A stretch of DNA of 64,000 nt from Pholiota molesta (taxonomy: Eukaryota; Basidiomycota; Agaricomycetes; Agaricales; Strophariaceae), in the NCBI GenBank assembly GCA_014925825.1, contig JACGCK010000224.1:1-64000 (forward strand). Direction: 5' to 3'. Under the pieces are notes generated by a model. The model did not search any database. It saw nothing but the letters and a program-made list of their open reading frames with translations, and was not told the DNA's origin. Shown piece by piece: positions 30,675 through 42,335 of the stretch (positions are counted from its first letter, which is position 1; each line of letters starts with the position of its first letter). The translations under genes and the position numbers were made by a program.

Positions 30675-33575
30675 ATGCCCGCGCTGACCAGACGCGGCGC
30701 GTTCAGGGCGCCGTTCCACGAGCTGCCCATCGACGTCCTCCCCAGCATCCTCGCCCAGCTATCCGATCGCAGAGATTGGCACTCCGCCGCCCTCGTCAGC
30801 AAGATCTTCCACCGTCTCGCCACGCCCTTCCTCTACCGCACCCTCGACTCGCGCATCATATCCAGGGTGCGTCGATCGCCCTATCGTACGTGCATTGCTG
30901 GCCCGAACTGACGCACGCTGTCGTTTGCAGACATTTATCCACCATCCATGTACCACCCTCCTCGCGCGCCCGGAGCTTGCGCGCTACGTTAGGCATGTCA
31001 CAGAAACAGGTGAGCTCTTGCCTCCCTCCCGTTCCATTCGCATCGTTCTTCTTTCCCCTTTCTTCTTGCTCTATTTCCCTTGCCTTCTTGCTCTCTTCCC
31101 CTCGTGGTAATTTGAGCGGCAGAAAGGGCATATCGCTGCTTGTGGTTCTCATTCTCGTCATCCCTTTCCCCTACTTGGGTTTCGGCGATTTCGATTTCGC
31201 GTCTACTTCGATTTGTACCAAATTGGTGCCCATTCCGATTCCATCCAAACACACCTGCCGTGCAAACCCGCCATGCTTAAAAAGGGAGACATATGCAAAC
31301 ACCCAATCGATTGTGGAAGCACCATGGCCTTAGTCAGACAACTGCTTTGCTACTCTTACGGTTGATCGTGTGCACCATCATCGGGGGTCCTATTTGCCTT
31401 GCAGTACCCTAGAGGACTAGGAAATTCACAACCACAAAGCGTTTGCGCTCGTCTTCAGTGCGATTTGATTTCACGTCTCCTTTGATTCGTACCAGTTTCA
31501 AGGGAGATACAGGAAAACACCCAATTGATTCTGGAAGCAATATGCCCTAACTGCTCGGCTACTGTTTGTTACGATTGGTCGTGTGCGCCGCATGGGAGGC
31601 CTATTTTCCTTCCAGTACCCTAGAGGACTAGGAAAATCAAAACTCGTGGTTTTGCACTCATCTACAGTGCGATTTTATCTGTTCCCACGAAGCGTTTCCG
31701 ATGGCTTGGCGCTTGCGTATAATTGAATGGCCATGCGGAGTGTCGCTGACCAGGGCGCACACTGCGAGGTCAGCGGTCAATCGGCAACTGACTTCGCTTT
31801 CGTTATCCAAATTTGTTTCTTCATACCCTGCAACAGTAAACTAAACCCCCTTCTTCCGCAGGCACCATCCACCGCGGCATGCTCGTGCGCTACCCGAACA
31901 TCACGCAGGACGCGCTCGCCGCGCTCGCGCTCTGCACGAACCTGTACTCCATCACCTGGATCGACGACAGCATGACGTCCGCGGACACGCTGCTCGCCTT
32001 CATCGGCGTCGTGCGCAAGCTGCCGCTGCGCGCGCTCTCGATCCGCACGCACAGCGACCTCGGCGAGGCGGTGTGGGCGCAGCTCGCGACGCTCGGCGGC
32101 CTCGTCAAGGTGTCGCTGTGGTGCATGGAGGGCCCGCCGCGCGTGCTGCAGGGCGGCTGGGCGGGCATCCTCGGCCGCTCGCTCACGCACCTCGAGCTCG
32201 GCGTCAGTGCGTTTCTCTATCCCCCGTCTGAACGTGCGTGTTGATTTGTCTCCCCCCTCCCCCCTGCTCTTTTTTCCGTTTTTGTTTGCTTTGTTTTTTT
32301 TGTCTGCGGCTTTACCGACGTGTGCAGCGCTGCGCCGGCGTGCCGCCCTCGATTCTCATTTCAGTGCTCGCGCAGCTGCCGCTGCTCCAGGACCTGCGCC
32401 TCAAAGGCGCCCCGGCCGCGTCGATCCCCGCGATCCTCGCGCAGCTCCCGAACCTGCAGTCGCTCGACACGGAGTACCTGCTCTCCGCGTCGGGCGCGTA
32501 CTCCCGCCCGTACCGCCCCCCGCGCGCGGACACGCAGCGCGCGGGCGGGTACACGAGCAGCAACAGCAACAGCGGCGACGACGACGGGAGCGACGACGGC
32601 TTCCCGGCGCTCCGCCACCTGACGGTGCGCACGAGCTCGATGGACACGCTCGGCCCGCAGAAGCTGTGGACGTGGATCCGCGACGAGCTCGTGCCGCGCG
32701 CGGGGCTGCAGACGTTCCGGCTGCACGCGTACACGTACGCGGCGGTGTACCGCGGCGTGGGGCGGCGCGGGCTGGATCTGGCGCTGCGCGGCGCCGGGGG
32801 CGGGGGCGGCGGGGTGAGCGTGCCGCGGAGGTTTTTGCTGGATATGGCCGCGCGCCATGGGGCGACGCTGCGGGCGTTCGTGGTGAGCGAGGCGCAGCTG
32901 ACGCTCGCGGACGTGCAGTGTGCGTGCACGCTGTTTGGAAGGCTGGAGGTGCTCGGATGTGCGCTGGCGTGTCCGGATGTGGTACGTGGCTTCGTTATTT
33001 CATTCTCATTTTTTCTCTAGACGCTGCGTTTCAGGACTCGATCATGGACGCCATCGCCCCAGCGAAACACCTACACACCATAAAACTTCAAGTCCAGTGG
33101 ATCCCCCCGGACGACGACGACGACGACGACGGCGCCGGCGCTGACTCCAGCGACAGCGACGCCTATGAAAAAGCGCCGTACCCCGCGCCGCGCGGCGAGG
33201 CGTTCGCGCTCGCGGACGCGCGGCGGATGATGCAGCAGAGCCGCCTGCGCGTGGTCAGCGTCGGGCATGTGCAGTATATGGTGCGTGTGCCTGTTTTTTT
33301 TTTGTGTGCTGTCGGATGGCGATGACTCACGGGTGGGCTGTGCTGTTTAGGGGAAGTGGGTGCTGCGAGATACCCTGGGTGATGGGGAGTGCGATGCGGA
33401 TGGGGATGCGGCGGATAAGGACGTGGACGGGGCGGAGGTGGAGTGGGAAGTGCGTTGGCGTTCGTGGTCTCAGCGGGTCTTGCGGAGGATCGGTGGAAAA
33501 CCTGAACTTTTTCTCTTTTACGGAAATTTTGCACAGTGGATCAAGGAAGGTGGACGGACTTATCTATCTTCTTGA
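30675..33575 (+). CDS. F-box protein with leucine-rich C-terminal region
   Basis: Six exons (30675-30866, 30931-31009, 31862-32202, 32328-32981, 33035-33280, 33351-33575) give 578 aa. The F-box is near the N-terminus (FHELPIDVLPSILAQLSD then ALVSKIFHRLATPFLY). Such proteins are substrate receptors of SCF ubiquitin ligases. The remainder has repeated leucine-spaced strands (LSIRTHSDLG, LTHLELGRCAG, LQDLRLKGAP, LPNLQSLDTEY), like the irregular LRR domains of Agaricomycete F-box families. Low-complexity Ser/Asn/Gly/Asp loops and an Asp-rich run near residue 440 break it up. GC content is very high in exons 3-5. Intron 2 is 852 nt and holds a tandem duplication. The substrate is unknown. Confidence 0.85.
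31185..31675 (+). repeat. Two-copy tandem duplication inside the F-box gene intron
   Basis: Copy 1 (about 31,185-31,454) and copy 2 (about 31,459-31,675) share ACCCTAGAGGACTAGGAAA, ACACCCAAT(C/T)GATT(G/C)TGG and other blocks in the same order. Copy 1 carries an extra insert of about 55 bp. Confidence 0.7.
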
Positions 33576-33789
33576 CGGACTATTATCTACTTGACGGACT
33601 ATCATCTATCATCATCCATGCGGAATTCAGCCGATCTTTTCCTGTTCTTCGATATTTCTTCTGGGCGTATCTACTTATTTAAACATCTACGGCAGTGGTT
33701 ATATGCTATTGTGTCTATCCTCCGTTTGAGCCTGACATGTGCTGTGCCAATCAGAAAAACACCAAATGCACATCTGCAAATCATTGTAG

Positions 33790-34634
33790 CTACGCATGTG
33801 TTACAGTATAACCGAGTCCCTCCTGTTTGATTGATTTCAACTCGCAGTCGGTGTCGAGGTACTTTGTAATGAGGTCACGGGTGGAGGTATATACATGCTC
33901 TGACTTCCTTTTAACACTGCAAGCGCAGTTTTCCTCTCGAATGCGATACAGTGCCACAGCAGTCATGGGTTCCATGAGAACTGCTTCTTCGTCGGTAATA
34001 CCCCACTTCTTCCTACTATTTTGTGTATTCCATCTTTCATCAACTCGAAGCATTTATATTGTCGGCCAATCGCAATCATCTCTGCGGGAGTAAGAAAACT
34101 CGGTAGCTTTACGATGGCCTCCGCTCGGTATTCTAGAAAATACCACATCGTGGACAGCTTCAGAACTGATATCAGTTCCTCCTTGGATAATCCGGACGAT
34201 ACGTCCTTGAAGGCCATTCTAGTGAATATGCCCTACGTTAGTTGAAAACCTTTATGCCTGGTATCTGGCGCTCACTGTGGATAGAGCGCTTTGAGGAAAT
34301 TGCGGAAGTCGTTGGCGGTAATGGTTTCCGGGAGAACGATAGGATTTTCATCGTCGCTTCCTTCGCGGCTGCCACCTTCTTTCTGTTCTCCTTGAGGGAG
34401 GTTGAGCATGTCGGCGAAGACGACCGAGTGTCGGATGAACTGGTAACTGGGAACCCTGAACAAAGATTTTTCGACCTGATAATAATTTAGCTTAACGATT
34501 CGTGGGCGAATCAAAGGAAGTACCTCGAAGATTATAAAATCTCCTTGAATCCAATATTCCCCGTCCTTGGTCCGGTCGCCGTTATCTTGGCTTGATAGCG
34601 GTGTTTTTTCCTTCTCGATGGGATTGCCGAACAT
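33790..34634 (-). CDS. BTB/POZ-domain protein B1, probably frameshifted
   Basis: Three exons parallel BTB B2: 34634-34524 (leader ending GDFIIFE), 34475-34276 (BTB core starting VEKSLFRVPSYQF and ending DFRNFLKALYPQ) and 34218-33790. Exon 3 starts with the KLSTMWYFLEYRA helix and ends with a family-typical C-terminus (EEAVLMEPMTAVALYRIRE). The two halves of exon 3 are in different frames. The shift lies at about 34,012-34,018, where one base is missing compared with B2. The gene is either a young pseudogene or affected by an assembly error. The intron positions and the leader define subfamily B, which differs from A in lacking the split Trp-helix exon. Confidence 0.68.
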
Positions 34635-35275
34635 AATGAGTATTGAATGTGGTGGGGATGAATGGGTAACAGGTCTATGTCTCTGGGAACGAGAGAGATC
34701 ATGTATTTAAGGGCAGTGGGGAAGCAATCTGATAGGCGCCCAAGATGCCACGATCCGGATAACGATCGTGCGCAGTCGGAGGTTCACGCGTTCACGTGTC
34801 ACAAACCATATTCTAACATCATATGCATCCTGCGAGTTGAGGTACCCTGAAACTTGATAAGTACCGCGGACTTCTTCGAGGTGTGTAGGCTGGCTACACA
34901 GTTGATGGTTTATCTGATGACCCCTTCTCATTCTATGCACGTATTTTACTATGGGTGGGTGCTAACAGATTTAGTAGGCATTTATCAATTGCAAACCAGT
35001 GGATGCGATATCAATTATTTGACGCTACATTCAAAAAGGTGCTAAAATGGCGGCCTACCCATTACATTAGAATGACAGCTACGCTATTACTTATCTACTG
35101 CCTGACTCCGGAAGATAGTAATTTACCCTAAGCATTTTTAGCATGGCGTTCTACAGCAGGGGATTAGGCAACTGATAGTTTTAAAAAAGGGTATAAAGAC
35201 TCGGATACATCAACTATCATTCATTGCCAAATACCCAAGTCAATTACCTCCTCAAGCTCTGAACCAGCCCTCACA
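34635..35275. other. Intergenic: BTB B1 promoter and promoter of the secreted Gly/Ser-rich gene
   Basis: GATAGGCGCCCAAGATGCC at 34,731 resembles the sequence upstream of B2 (37,349). A TATA box lies at 35,192. No gene is seen between. Confidence 0.5.
35192..35197 (+). promoter_or_regulatory. TATA box of the secreted Gly/Ser/Pro-rich gene
   Basis: TATAAA, 84 nt upstream of the ATG at 35,276. Confidence 0.45.
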
Positions 35276-35842
35276 ATGTACACCAACACCAAATTCATCA
35301 TGCTTTCAGCCCTTCTCGCTGCAAGCAATGCCGCTGCCCATGTTGCTGTTTACAGCAGCGCCGGTCTTACTGCCATTCCGATTGTAACCACGAAGCTTGC
35401 GGGCGCTAGCTCCAGCTCCGCTGCCAGCACCGTCTCGTATATCACCCCGACCACCCGGTCTCCCACTAGCACTGGTTACCCCGGTGGACCCTTAGGCAGC
35501 CAAAACGGTGGACAACAAGGCCCACCCTTTGAAGGCGCCTTCCCCAGCGGTGCCCCCGACGGCCAGAGCGGCGGAAACGGCGGCCGACCCAACCCATCGT
35601 ACGGCGAGCCTGGGAGCTCTGGCCCCGGTGGTGCCTCCACTGGCAGCCAGTACGGCGGCAACTCACACGGCGCACCCTATGATTCGGAAGGCCCGATGCC
35701 CAGCGGCACCTCGCAAAATGGTTTCCCCAGCGGTGAACCGCCCTACGGACATCCATACCTCCGAAATGTTCCCCGCCAAAGCAACAACCATTTCCCTAGC
35801 TCTGGATCCGGCCAATCCAGCGATATCACCACCGCGGCCTGA
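35276..35842 (+). CDS. Secreted Gly/Ser/Pro-rich protein
   Basis: A single exon of 188 aa. The N-terminus is a signal peptide (a hydrophobic run MLSALLAASNAAA after a short polar start). The rest is low-complexity: a Ser/Thr segment to about residue 65, then Gly/Ser/Pro/Asn-rich imperfect repeats around a G-x-P-x-G-x-x-x-x-G pattern, with no cysteine and no GPI-type hydrophobic tail. No known domain is recognised; it could be a wall or matrix protein. Codon use is strongly biased to C-ending codons (for example GGC and ACC), as in highly expressed fungal genes. It stands alone between two BTB genes on the opposite strand. Confidence 0.78.
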   Translation: MYTNTKFIMLSALLAASNAAAHVAVYSSAGLTAIPIVTTKLAGASSSSAASTVSYITPTTRSPTSTGYPGGPLGSQNGGQQGPPFEGAFPSGAPDGQSGGNGGRPNPSYGEPGSSGPGGASTGSQYGGNSHGAPYDSEGPMPSGTSQNGFPSGEPPYGHPYLRNVPRQSNNHFPSSGSGQSSDITTAA

Positions 35843-36366
35843 GAGCCAATGTACAAGTAAGTAAGTGTTGGATCTTTTCATATCCCGTAGCCGCCTTACT
35901 CATCACATTGCGCATTCAAGCCTCTCTTTTGCTCCGTGCCATAGACGAGGCGTTACCTAGATAATACATGGACTAAAAATATGTGTTGCTGATGTGGACT
36001 TTGCTATGAATTGATCCGTTGTGCTTCACTGCAGGACACCGTGCAAGCGTATTTTTGGGCCGTCCCCGCTTCGTTGGCCTGTCGGATTTAAATAACGAAT
36101 AAATAATGCCGACTCTACCATGAGCAAAATATGAGGGGGACAAAAGCCACGATGAGAGCGAAGTTGGGCGAGAACTTGTGTGTTTGACGTTAGTAACTTC
36201 TGCAGGTCTCTCCTCGCAGTGGAAATTTTATGATATCCTCAAAAATCCGAGCAGCTAGAAGCCGATATCATATCTATTTTACATCTGCAAATCCTTTGAA
36301 TCCGACATGTGCACTATCGACTTGAACTGTAGCTTAATACACGCACAGTGAATCGGAAACCTTCAA
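35843..36366. other. Intergenic, nothing recognised
   Basis: The 3' regions of two convergent genes. No coding frame or repeat stands out. Confidence 0.4.
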
Positions 36367-37258
36367 CTACATTTGCGAAATTTTCGACGCAGTATATCCC
36401 ATTTCCTCGATTCCAATAGCTTCTAACTCAACCCCAAAGCGCTCTGCAAGGAGTGCATCGAATTCTCGTGCTTGCCACTGAGCTCGGTTCCCATTTCCCT
36501 TGTATTTTTCTCGAGCACGATAGAGTCTTACCGCAGTCATGGGTTCTATGAGAAGTGCTTCCTCGTCTTCAATTGGATCATATCTTGTGATGAAGGTCTC
36601 GAATCCCGCACGTAGTAGTTTGAGGACTTTGTATTTCCTACCAATGACGACTTTTTCGGCGGAATAAAGTAGGGAGGATAGCTTGTCGATGGCCTGCGCC
36701 CGATAGTCTAGAAAATACCACATCGTGGATAGCTTGAGAATCGACGTCAATTCCTCCTTGTTTAACCCAGACGGAATCTGCTTGGACGCGACTACATATC
36801 TGGTGAATGAGTTTGTGTGAGCTGTAAGCTCAAAGCTTTCGTCTGCATCAGGCTCTTACTTTTGTGGATAGAGTGCTTTCAGAAGACTGCGGAAGTCGAA
36901 TGCGGTAATAATGGAGGGCAAAATAATCGGCCGTTCGGCGCTCTTTCCCTCACGCTCGTCGGAATCTCCATTCTCCCCTCCTTGAGGAAGATTGAACATG
37001 GTAGCGAAGAAATCCGAGTTTTGGATGAACTGTGCACTTGGAACTCTGAACAAGACATTTTCGGCCTAGAAGTAGTAGTAAACATCTATCACGGGTGCTT
37101 TAACTGGGTGAGAATACCTGGAAGACTACAAAATCTCCAAGGATCCAATATTCTTCATCCTTGGTTAGTAATTCTTCCAAGTTCCCATCAAGGGATTTCG
37201 AGCTGATTTCTGGGCTCGATATCAGTAGTTTTTCTTTCTCAGTCGGCGTATTGTTCAT
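36367..37258 (-). CDS. BTB/POZ-domain protein B2
   Basis: Three exons (37258-37118, 37065-36860, 36799-36367) give 259 aa with an unbroken frame. The leader ends EYWILGDFVVFQ. The BTB core starts AENVLFRVPSAQF and ends at DFRSLLKALYPQK. Exon 3 starts YVVASKQIPSG and continues with KLSTMWYFLDYRA, the IGRKYKVLKLL helix and MTAVRLYRARE. It is the intact reference member of subfamily B. GGGCGCCTATTAG lies on its coding strand about 95 nt upstream of the ATG. Partners are unknown. Confidence 0.83.
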
Positions 37259-40200
37259 AGCTGAGTAATATAAGGTGAGTTACGGATGTAGATGATAGTG
37301 TTCTAGCTCCGATCTTCGAGATTGGGACAGAATGAGTAGCGAAAGCTAATAGGCGCCCACTGAGATGCCCATGATAACGATCATGTGCCGCCTCTCAGAT
37401 CTCATGAGTCACGCGTAACATGTGACCCCACGATTCTGAAAGTTGAAGACAAGTCACAACGCTTGGTTCTTAGGCTAAGAAACTCCTCCTCCCGTGCTCG
37501 CATATTCTCACAATCCATTTGAAGTGAGCCCACATTTCTGTCTGAAGGTATGCCATACGCATGATGGACAATTCGCCTTACTCAAACTTTGTGATTGCCA
37601 GCTGCCAATAGAATGTCGAAGTTGAACATTCATCATCCTTAACAATTATCGACTGAAGACCGCCTCGGATCTGCCATCCTATACAAACATGGTCTGAAAA
37701 GACGAATCTTTGGCTGAGAAGTGGTTGCTGAGTGCAAGTCTAGTGACAGGGCAAGAATAAGTGAGTCAACTCTCAATTTGCGTTGTCTTCAAACAAGAGG
37801 AAGGCAAAGATGTCCTAGTAAAAGGGTCGATTCAACCCCTCATCGGTGTTCGCACTGTGCTTCGCCCACTCGCCTGTCTTCCGAATTTATCTACCTCTCT
37901 CGCTTCGCCCAAGTCTTTCCTTTCGTATCTTCTTATTCTCGTTTTAAACCTCTTTTACTTCGTTTCCTTTTGGCCTATGGCTCCTTGTCGGGCGCGGGCG
38001 TGGAGGTCTCTTTGTCCTTTCTTTCTTCTTAACGTTCCCAGTTCTACTGGGCCTTCCCTTTCTTTGTTCCTCGAGCAATCGGGTGTGCGAATACGGGCAA
38101 AACATCGCCGAACTGCCAAAGTGTCCATTCCCCGATCGTCGCCTCCAGCACACAACGCGATAGATCGTAAGGCTGGACCAACATTTTCATCGTCTCGTGC
38201 ACTCCCCTACAAAGGGAGGAGGGCTTGCAGACACCGACAGTACACCATGGCGGCGCTGTCCATAGTTCAATGACAGCGTTGCAAAGGCACAGTCGAATAT
38301 TGCGCCGTGGATTCATTTCTACGCGCGCCTCTACTCTTGGATGCCTGAAAGGGCAAACATGGGGTCGTTCCGAGCCAAGCCCACAATGAGATGTCTTTCT
38401 GACGCACGTTCACTCTGCGTGGGTGGTCCCGGATGTGGTTATCCTTTATAAAATGAACGATACAGGTCTTTTTAGCGCATTCAAAAGCACAGCTCGCTAA
38501 GGAACAATGCACCTGTGTGTGGTGTTGCGCTTATATTCTGCTGGTTCGGTCCCGCATGCTTTGTTCGTCGTATTTCTTTCATTGTTTCGTTGGGATTTTG
38601 GGATTGGAGGGTTTTGAAGTCTTGAGGAGCCATAGGAGTCTTCGCATTTGTGTTTGATTGGGTGGGATTCGAGGAATTAGAGGTCGAGGATTGGACGTGG
38701 AGGGGGTGGCTGGACGGGGTGATTTTGGCAGACATTTACGGGGTCAAGGCAGGCGAAATGGTCCGAAGCACGAGGCAGGTTGAATATGAGATCACTTCTC
38801 AAGTCTGCGGGGTGTATACCTTGCAGCACTGAGCCTTTTCCTCTTATCGCGTACTTTTCCACTTTCACAGATCACCTTGCTGATAAGAATTGTGTGCATT
38901 TAGGGTTCTATTCTAGTTCGGTCGAGGATGGGAAATTCTGTGTTTGTTTCCGATTTGGTCATCGTAAGTATACTTTTAGTTTTTCTAGATCGTAACCTTA
39001 TCGTTGCTTCCTCAGATCATAATAACGGCGGTCGTTCAACCATACATCCATCTTTATCCCAACGACTCGGATATTACGCAATAGTCAAAAACTCTTGGAC
39101 TTTGATCTTGGGCCCGGTGTTGGACTGCGCCCGCAGTCACCCATGTTCCGGACCTCTTCACGTTGGAAGGATGCGTCGATTCCGGTTCCGTGATTTTGAT
39201 CGCTGCTGAACCAAACGCGGAGTATTTTTCTCTACGAAGATTAATATGTCCTGGTCCTATGATGGCAAGTTGTTCTCGGGTCTATCTAGCCTCTTTGGCT
39301 TTGGCGATTTGGCCAGATATGTTGCTCACAGGGTTTTAGACCTTCTCACTCGTGACAGGATCCGTTGTTTGCACAATACCGATGGGCTTTTGAACGGCTT
39401 TCTCCAACGATAATAGCAGAACGCCTACGCCGATTCTGGCTCCGAACAGTTCGCATGACCCTTCTCTGTCGCTATCTTTGAGAAGAACATTGCTTAATTT
39501 TTAGCAATGTGAGTCCTCCCTTCGTTTGACCGCTTTTTTTGGCGGTTAACACCAGAATCGTACTCATAGATGACATCGAAGCGTTAGGAGTCCGGGTTCT
39601 GCTGCTCATGATCTATAAATGCCACCCTTCACCGTTTTCGCTAGCGGTTTTCCACCGACAACAATCCATTCGGTGGCTATGACGGCGTGCAGCACATCCC
39701 CCTTACTTCACTCTTTTAGACTTTATTTCTCTGACTATTCTGCATCTATTCTGGAAACTTATATCCGCTTACCTGCTACTGGAGAGCGGAAATGACGCGT
39801 ACATTTCTAGATTTCTGATGACTGATGTCCTTCCCAGTGTCGACGAATCACCTTGAAGTCGTGGAAACCCCCAAATGAAAGCATTCACACACGTCGCCTA
39901 GATGTTCACAAATCCACCTTCAAAACCTCGAAATATTGATCAGAAATATGGTTATGAAATAATTCTCCTTGTTGAGCGCGCGTAAAATTTGAATATACAG
40001 CGGCGATGGCCCCGCCGCGTTTCGGCGGCGTGAGGCGCACGCTGAACTCTGCTTTTGCCAAACGGATTTAACGGGCGCTACAGCCGTGTTCCACGATCAC
40101 GTGGATATGAGAATCTTCCCTTAAAAGGTAACGATGAGGGTTGATATAAATAGACGTGCCACTTATACTCAGGACGTGCCATCGTTGGGACTCGCTATTT

Positions 40201-40830
40201 TGTCCTCCGTTCATCCTACAATGTTCTTCAAATTATATTTCAGATCATACGATTATCTGCAACCTGAATTAATTTTGTCTTCTCTTCTTTTTTCACCTTT
40301 GGGGGCTGGGCTGTAGGATTGAACAGGATTTCCCTTGGCTTCAATAATTTACCGACTTTCCACTAAGTAGTCTGATTCTCAATACGACTGAACCTTAGAT
40401 TCAAATACCTGCCACTGCTGAGGAATTTCGCCCACTTTTAACAACTCAGACGAAGTAAACCTTGAAAGTAGGCAGTGACGGGCCCAATTCCATGTAAATC
40501 AAAGCGGTCAGAAAGAGGACACACGTATTAGAGCAGTTGAGTGAACATTGGTTATTCATAGCCCAATCCTGGGAGTATTTAGAGCAATCTTCTAATTTCT
40601 ATGAATATCGACTGCTCTGACTTGAAACGCAGGTAAAATTGGACATTGTCACATAAAATATAGTCGTACTAATAAGGGAATTATCTTCTTTCAGAAGTGA
40701 ACAACAAATAGAGTAGTTATAAATTGTTATCGCGCCCCTCTTCTGAGGCGGTAAAAGTATGCCGCGATGATCAATCTTTCGATTCTGTCGAACAGCTTTA
40801 GGAAGAGAAGTTAAATAAGGATTTAAACTC
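37259..40830. other. 3.6-kb region without a convincing gene
   Basis: Several open frames of 60-170 codons occur, but none resembles a known family or has a coherent exon series. Bases 37,825-38,270 are pyrimidine-rich. A GCGCTA motif at 40,073 and a TATA-like TATAAATA at 40,145 look like a promoter whose gene has decayed. A GC hairpin (CGCCGCGTTTCGGCG) lies near 40,014. Degenerate repeats are likely, but I cannot name them. Confidence 0.4.
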
Positions 40831-42037
40831 TCACCTTTCTTTTACTAAAAAACTGACACCTTGACTTAGGAAGTTACTGACGATTTTGAGTTGATAACCT
40901 TGGTATAGACCTTCTATGCCTCCGACAGGCTTATCAGTTATCTCCGCGACTTTGCCTTTGTCTACTGATCCGTGAGGCTTGAATTCGAGTTCTTTTCCTA
41001 GGTATGCATCGATCAGAACCTCGCGAATGGTTGCCGAAGACGAAACTTGAAGGCGTTTCTTTCCAAGGGTAAGAGGGTACAATATGGTCGCCGCTACAAG
41101 TGTCTGGGGTCAAATAAAGGACACACATATTGATGGATACTCCCTGACCTAACGAGTTGGAAATTGCTCCACCAAAAAAAGCCTCCCATGGACGTAGATT
41201 GGTATTGGGGTTGCCTGCATGTTGTTTGAGCTGAGCCGATATATTTCCACGTTTCAATGATGACAGCGAGGAGGATCTGAAAACTCCGAGTGTCCGTCGA
41301 TACATCTGCAGAAATCCCATCGTAATGGCTGGATTCAGTGACAATATAGTCGACATCTGGAAGCCTAATTTCGACGAGATAAGTGGACGTTTACGTGGAG
41401 CATATCAATAACTCACCTCTCCAAAACCCTGCAAGGCCTTGCTCTTTATAAATGAGTTTCACAATATCGATGATTCCCTTGTTTTCAGTAAGCTCCCCGT
41501 CGATTTCGTCAGAGTCGTCATCATTTTCTCGTTCAGTTTGCATTTTCAGAGTAACGATTTCGAGAGGTGTAGACACAGCTCTAGATGCGACTCCGGCAAG
41601 AAATCCTAGGAACAGCTCTTCGATTAGTGTTGGTTTATGTGGTTTCGATGATCGGGCATTCCGCCCAATGATAGGAATCAATCTCTTCGTTGACAAAAAT
41701 CGAAGGAAGGAGTAGAAGTAAAAGTAAAAGAAGCTAGTAACATATTGTCAGTCTTTGAAAGTGCGCGAGGTAACGTGTATAACACTTACCTGGACAAAAG
41801 GGTAGCGTATGCATCGGCCAAAAGACCATCGTACAAGGCATGCACACCGTGTTTTTTTAGAATAGATGCCAACAGATTTACACCTCCTACGATTCCTCCT
41901 CGAACTTTGCTTCGCCTTGGAGAATCCAGCTGCAGCTTCGTCGTGACGAGATTGAATGGATAGGAAAGAGCATTGGCAGATGCACTTCCAATGGCCCCCG
42001 AGAATGCTTGAACGAGAGGGGGTAGAGTACTGGTCAT
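40831..42037 (-). CDS. Mitochondrial-carrier-family protein, probably peroxisomal adenine nucleotide transporter
   Basis: Four exons (42037-41790, 41733-41417, 41364-41141, 41103-40831) give 353 aa. Three carrier repeats are visible, each with a degenerate PX[DE]XX[KR]-type signature: YPFNLVTTKLQ, TPLEIVTLKMQ and YPLTLGKKRLQ. The first signature has Asn in place of the acid, and the third has Thr-Leu-Gly-Lys, as in peroxisomal Ant1/PMP47-type carriers. An acidic insert (NDDDSDEIDGEL) lies in the matrix loop of repeat 2. Ant1 exchanges ATP for AMP to activate fatty acids inside peroxisomes. The gene is divergent from a 3-hydroxyacyl-CoA dehydrogenase (298 bp between start codons), which fits a fatty-acid role. 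Membership of the carrier family is firm, the substrate less so. Confidence 0.87.
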
Positions 42038-42335
42038 CTTGATATAAAGAGTCAAGCTGGTCAAGCTCGAGCCCGACCAAGATTTTGCAATGCAGAGTGG
42101 ATATTCAGCGTGATGGATGGTTTTGAGTCTGCTCTGCACTTGAATTGTTTCGACTAGATGCATTGATGATTGACGTCATCCAGCTCAAGACCTCTGTGAT
42201 TTCACGTGGGTCGGGTCTTCGCGTTTCGGGAGCTAGGGGCCGGACAACCATGACAGACCGCCGCGTCTCAACAATCGTTTCTCCACATTCTTTCTCGCGA
42301 ATACGTCCAGTTAACATCTTGAATTCACATAAAAC

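Noticed and set aside
37761..38273. A 170-codon plus-strand frame
   Set aside because: It lies in pyrimidine-rich sequence and has no recognisable family, intron pattern or promoter. Its composition suggests chance.
40011..40031. GC hairpin CGCCGCGTTTCGGCG as a terminator or structured RNA
   Set aside because: A single short stem in a fungal intergenic region is not evidence of function, and intrinsic terminators are not used by Pol II.
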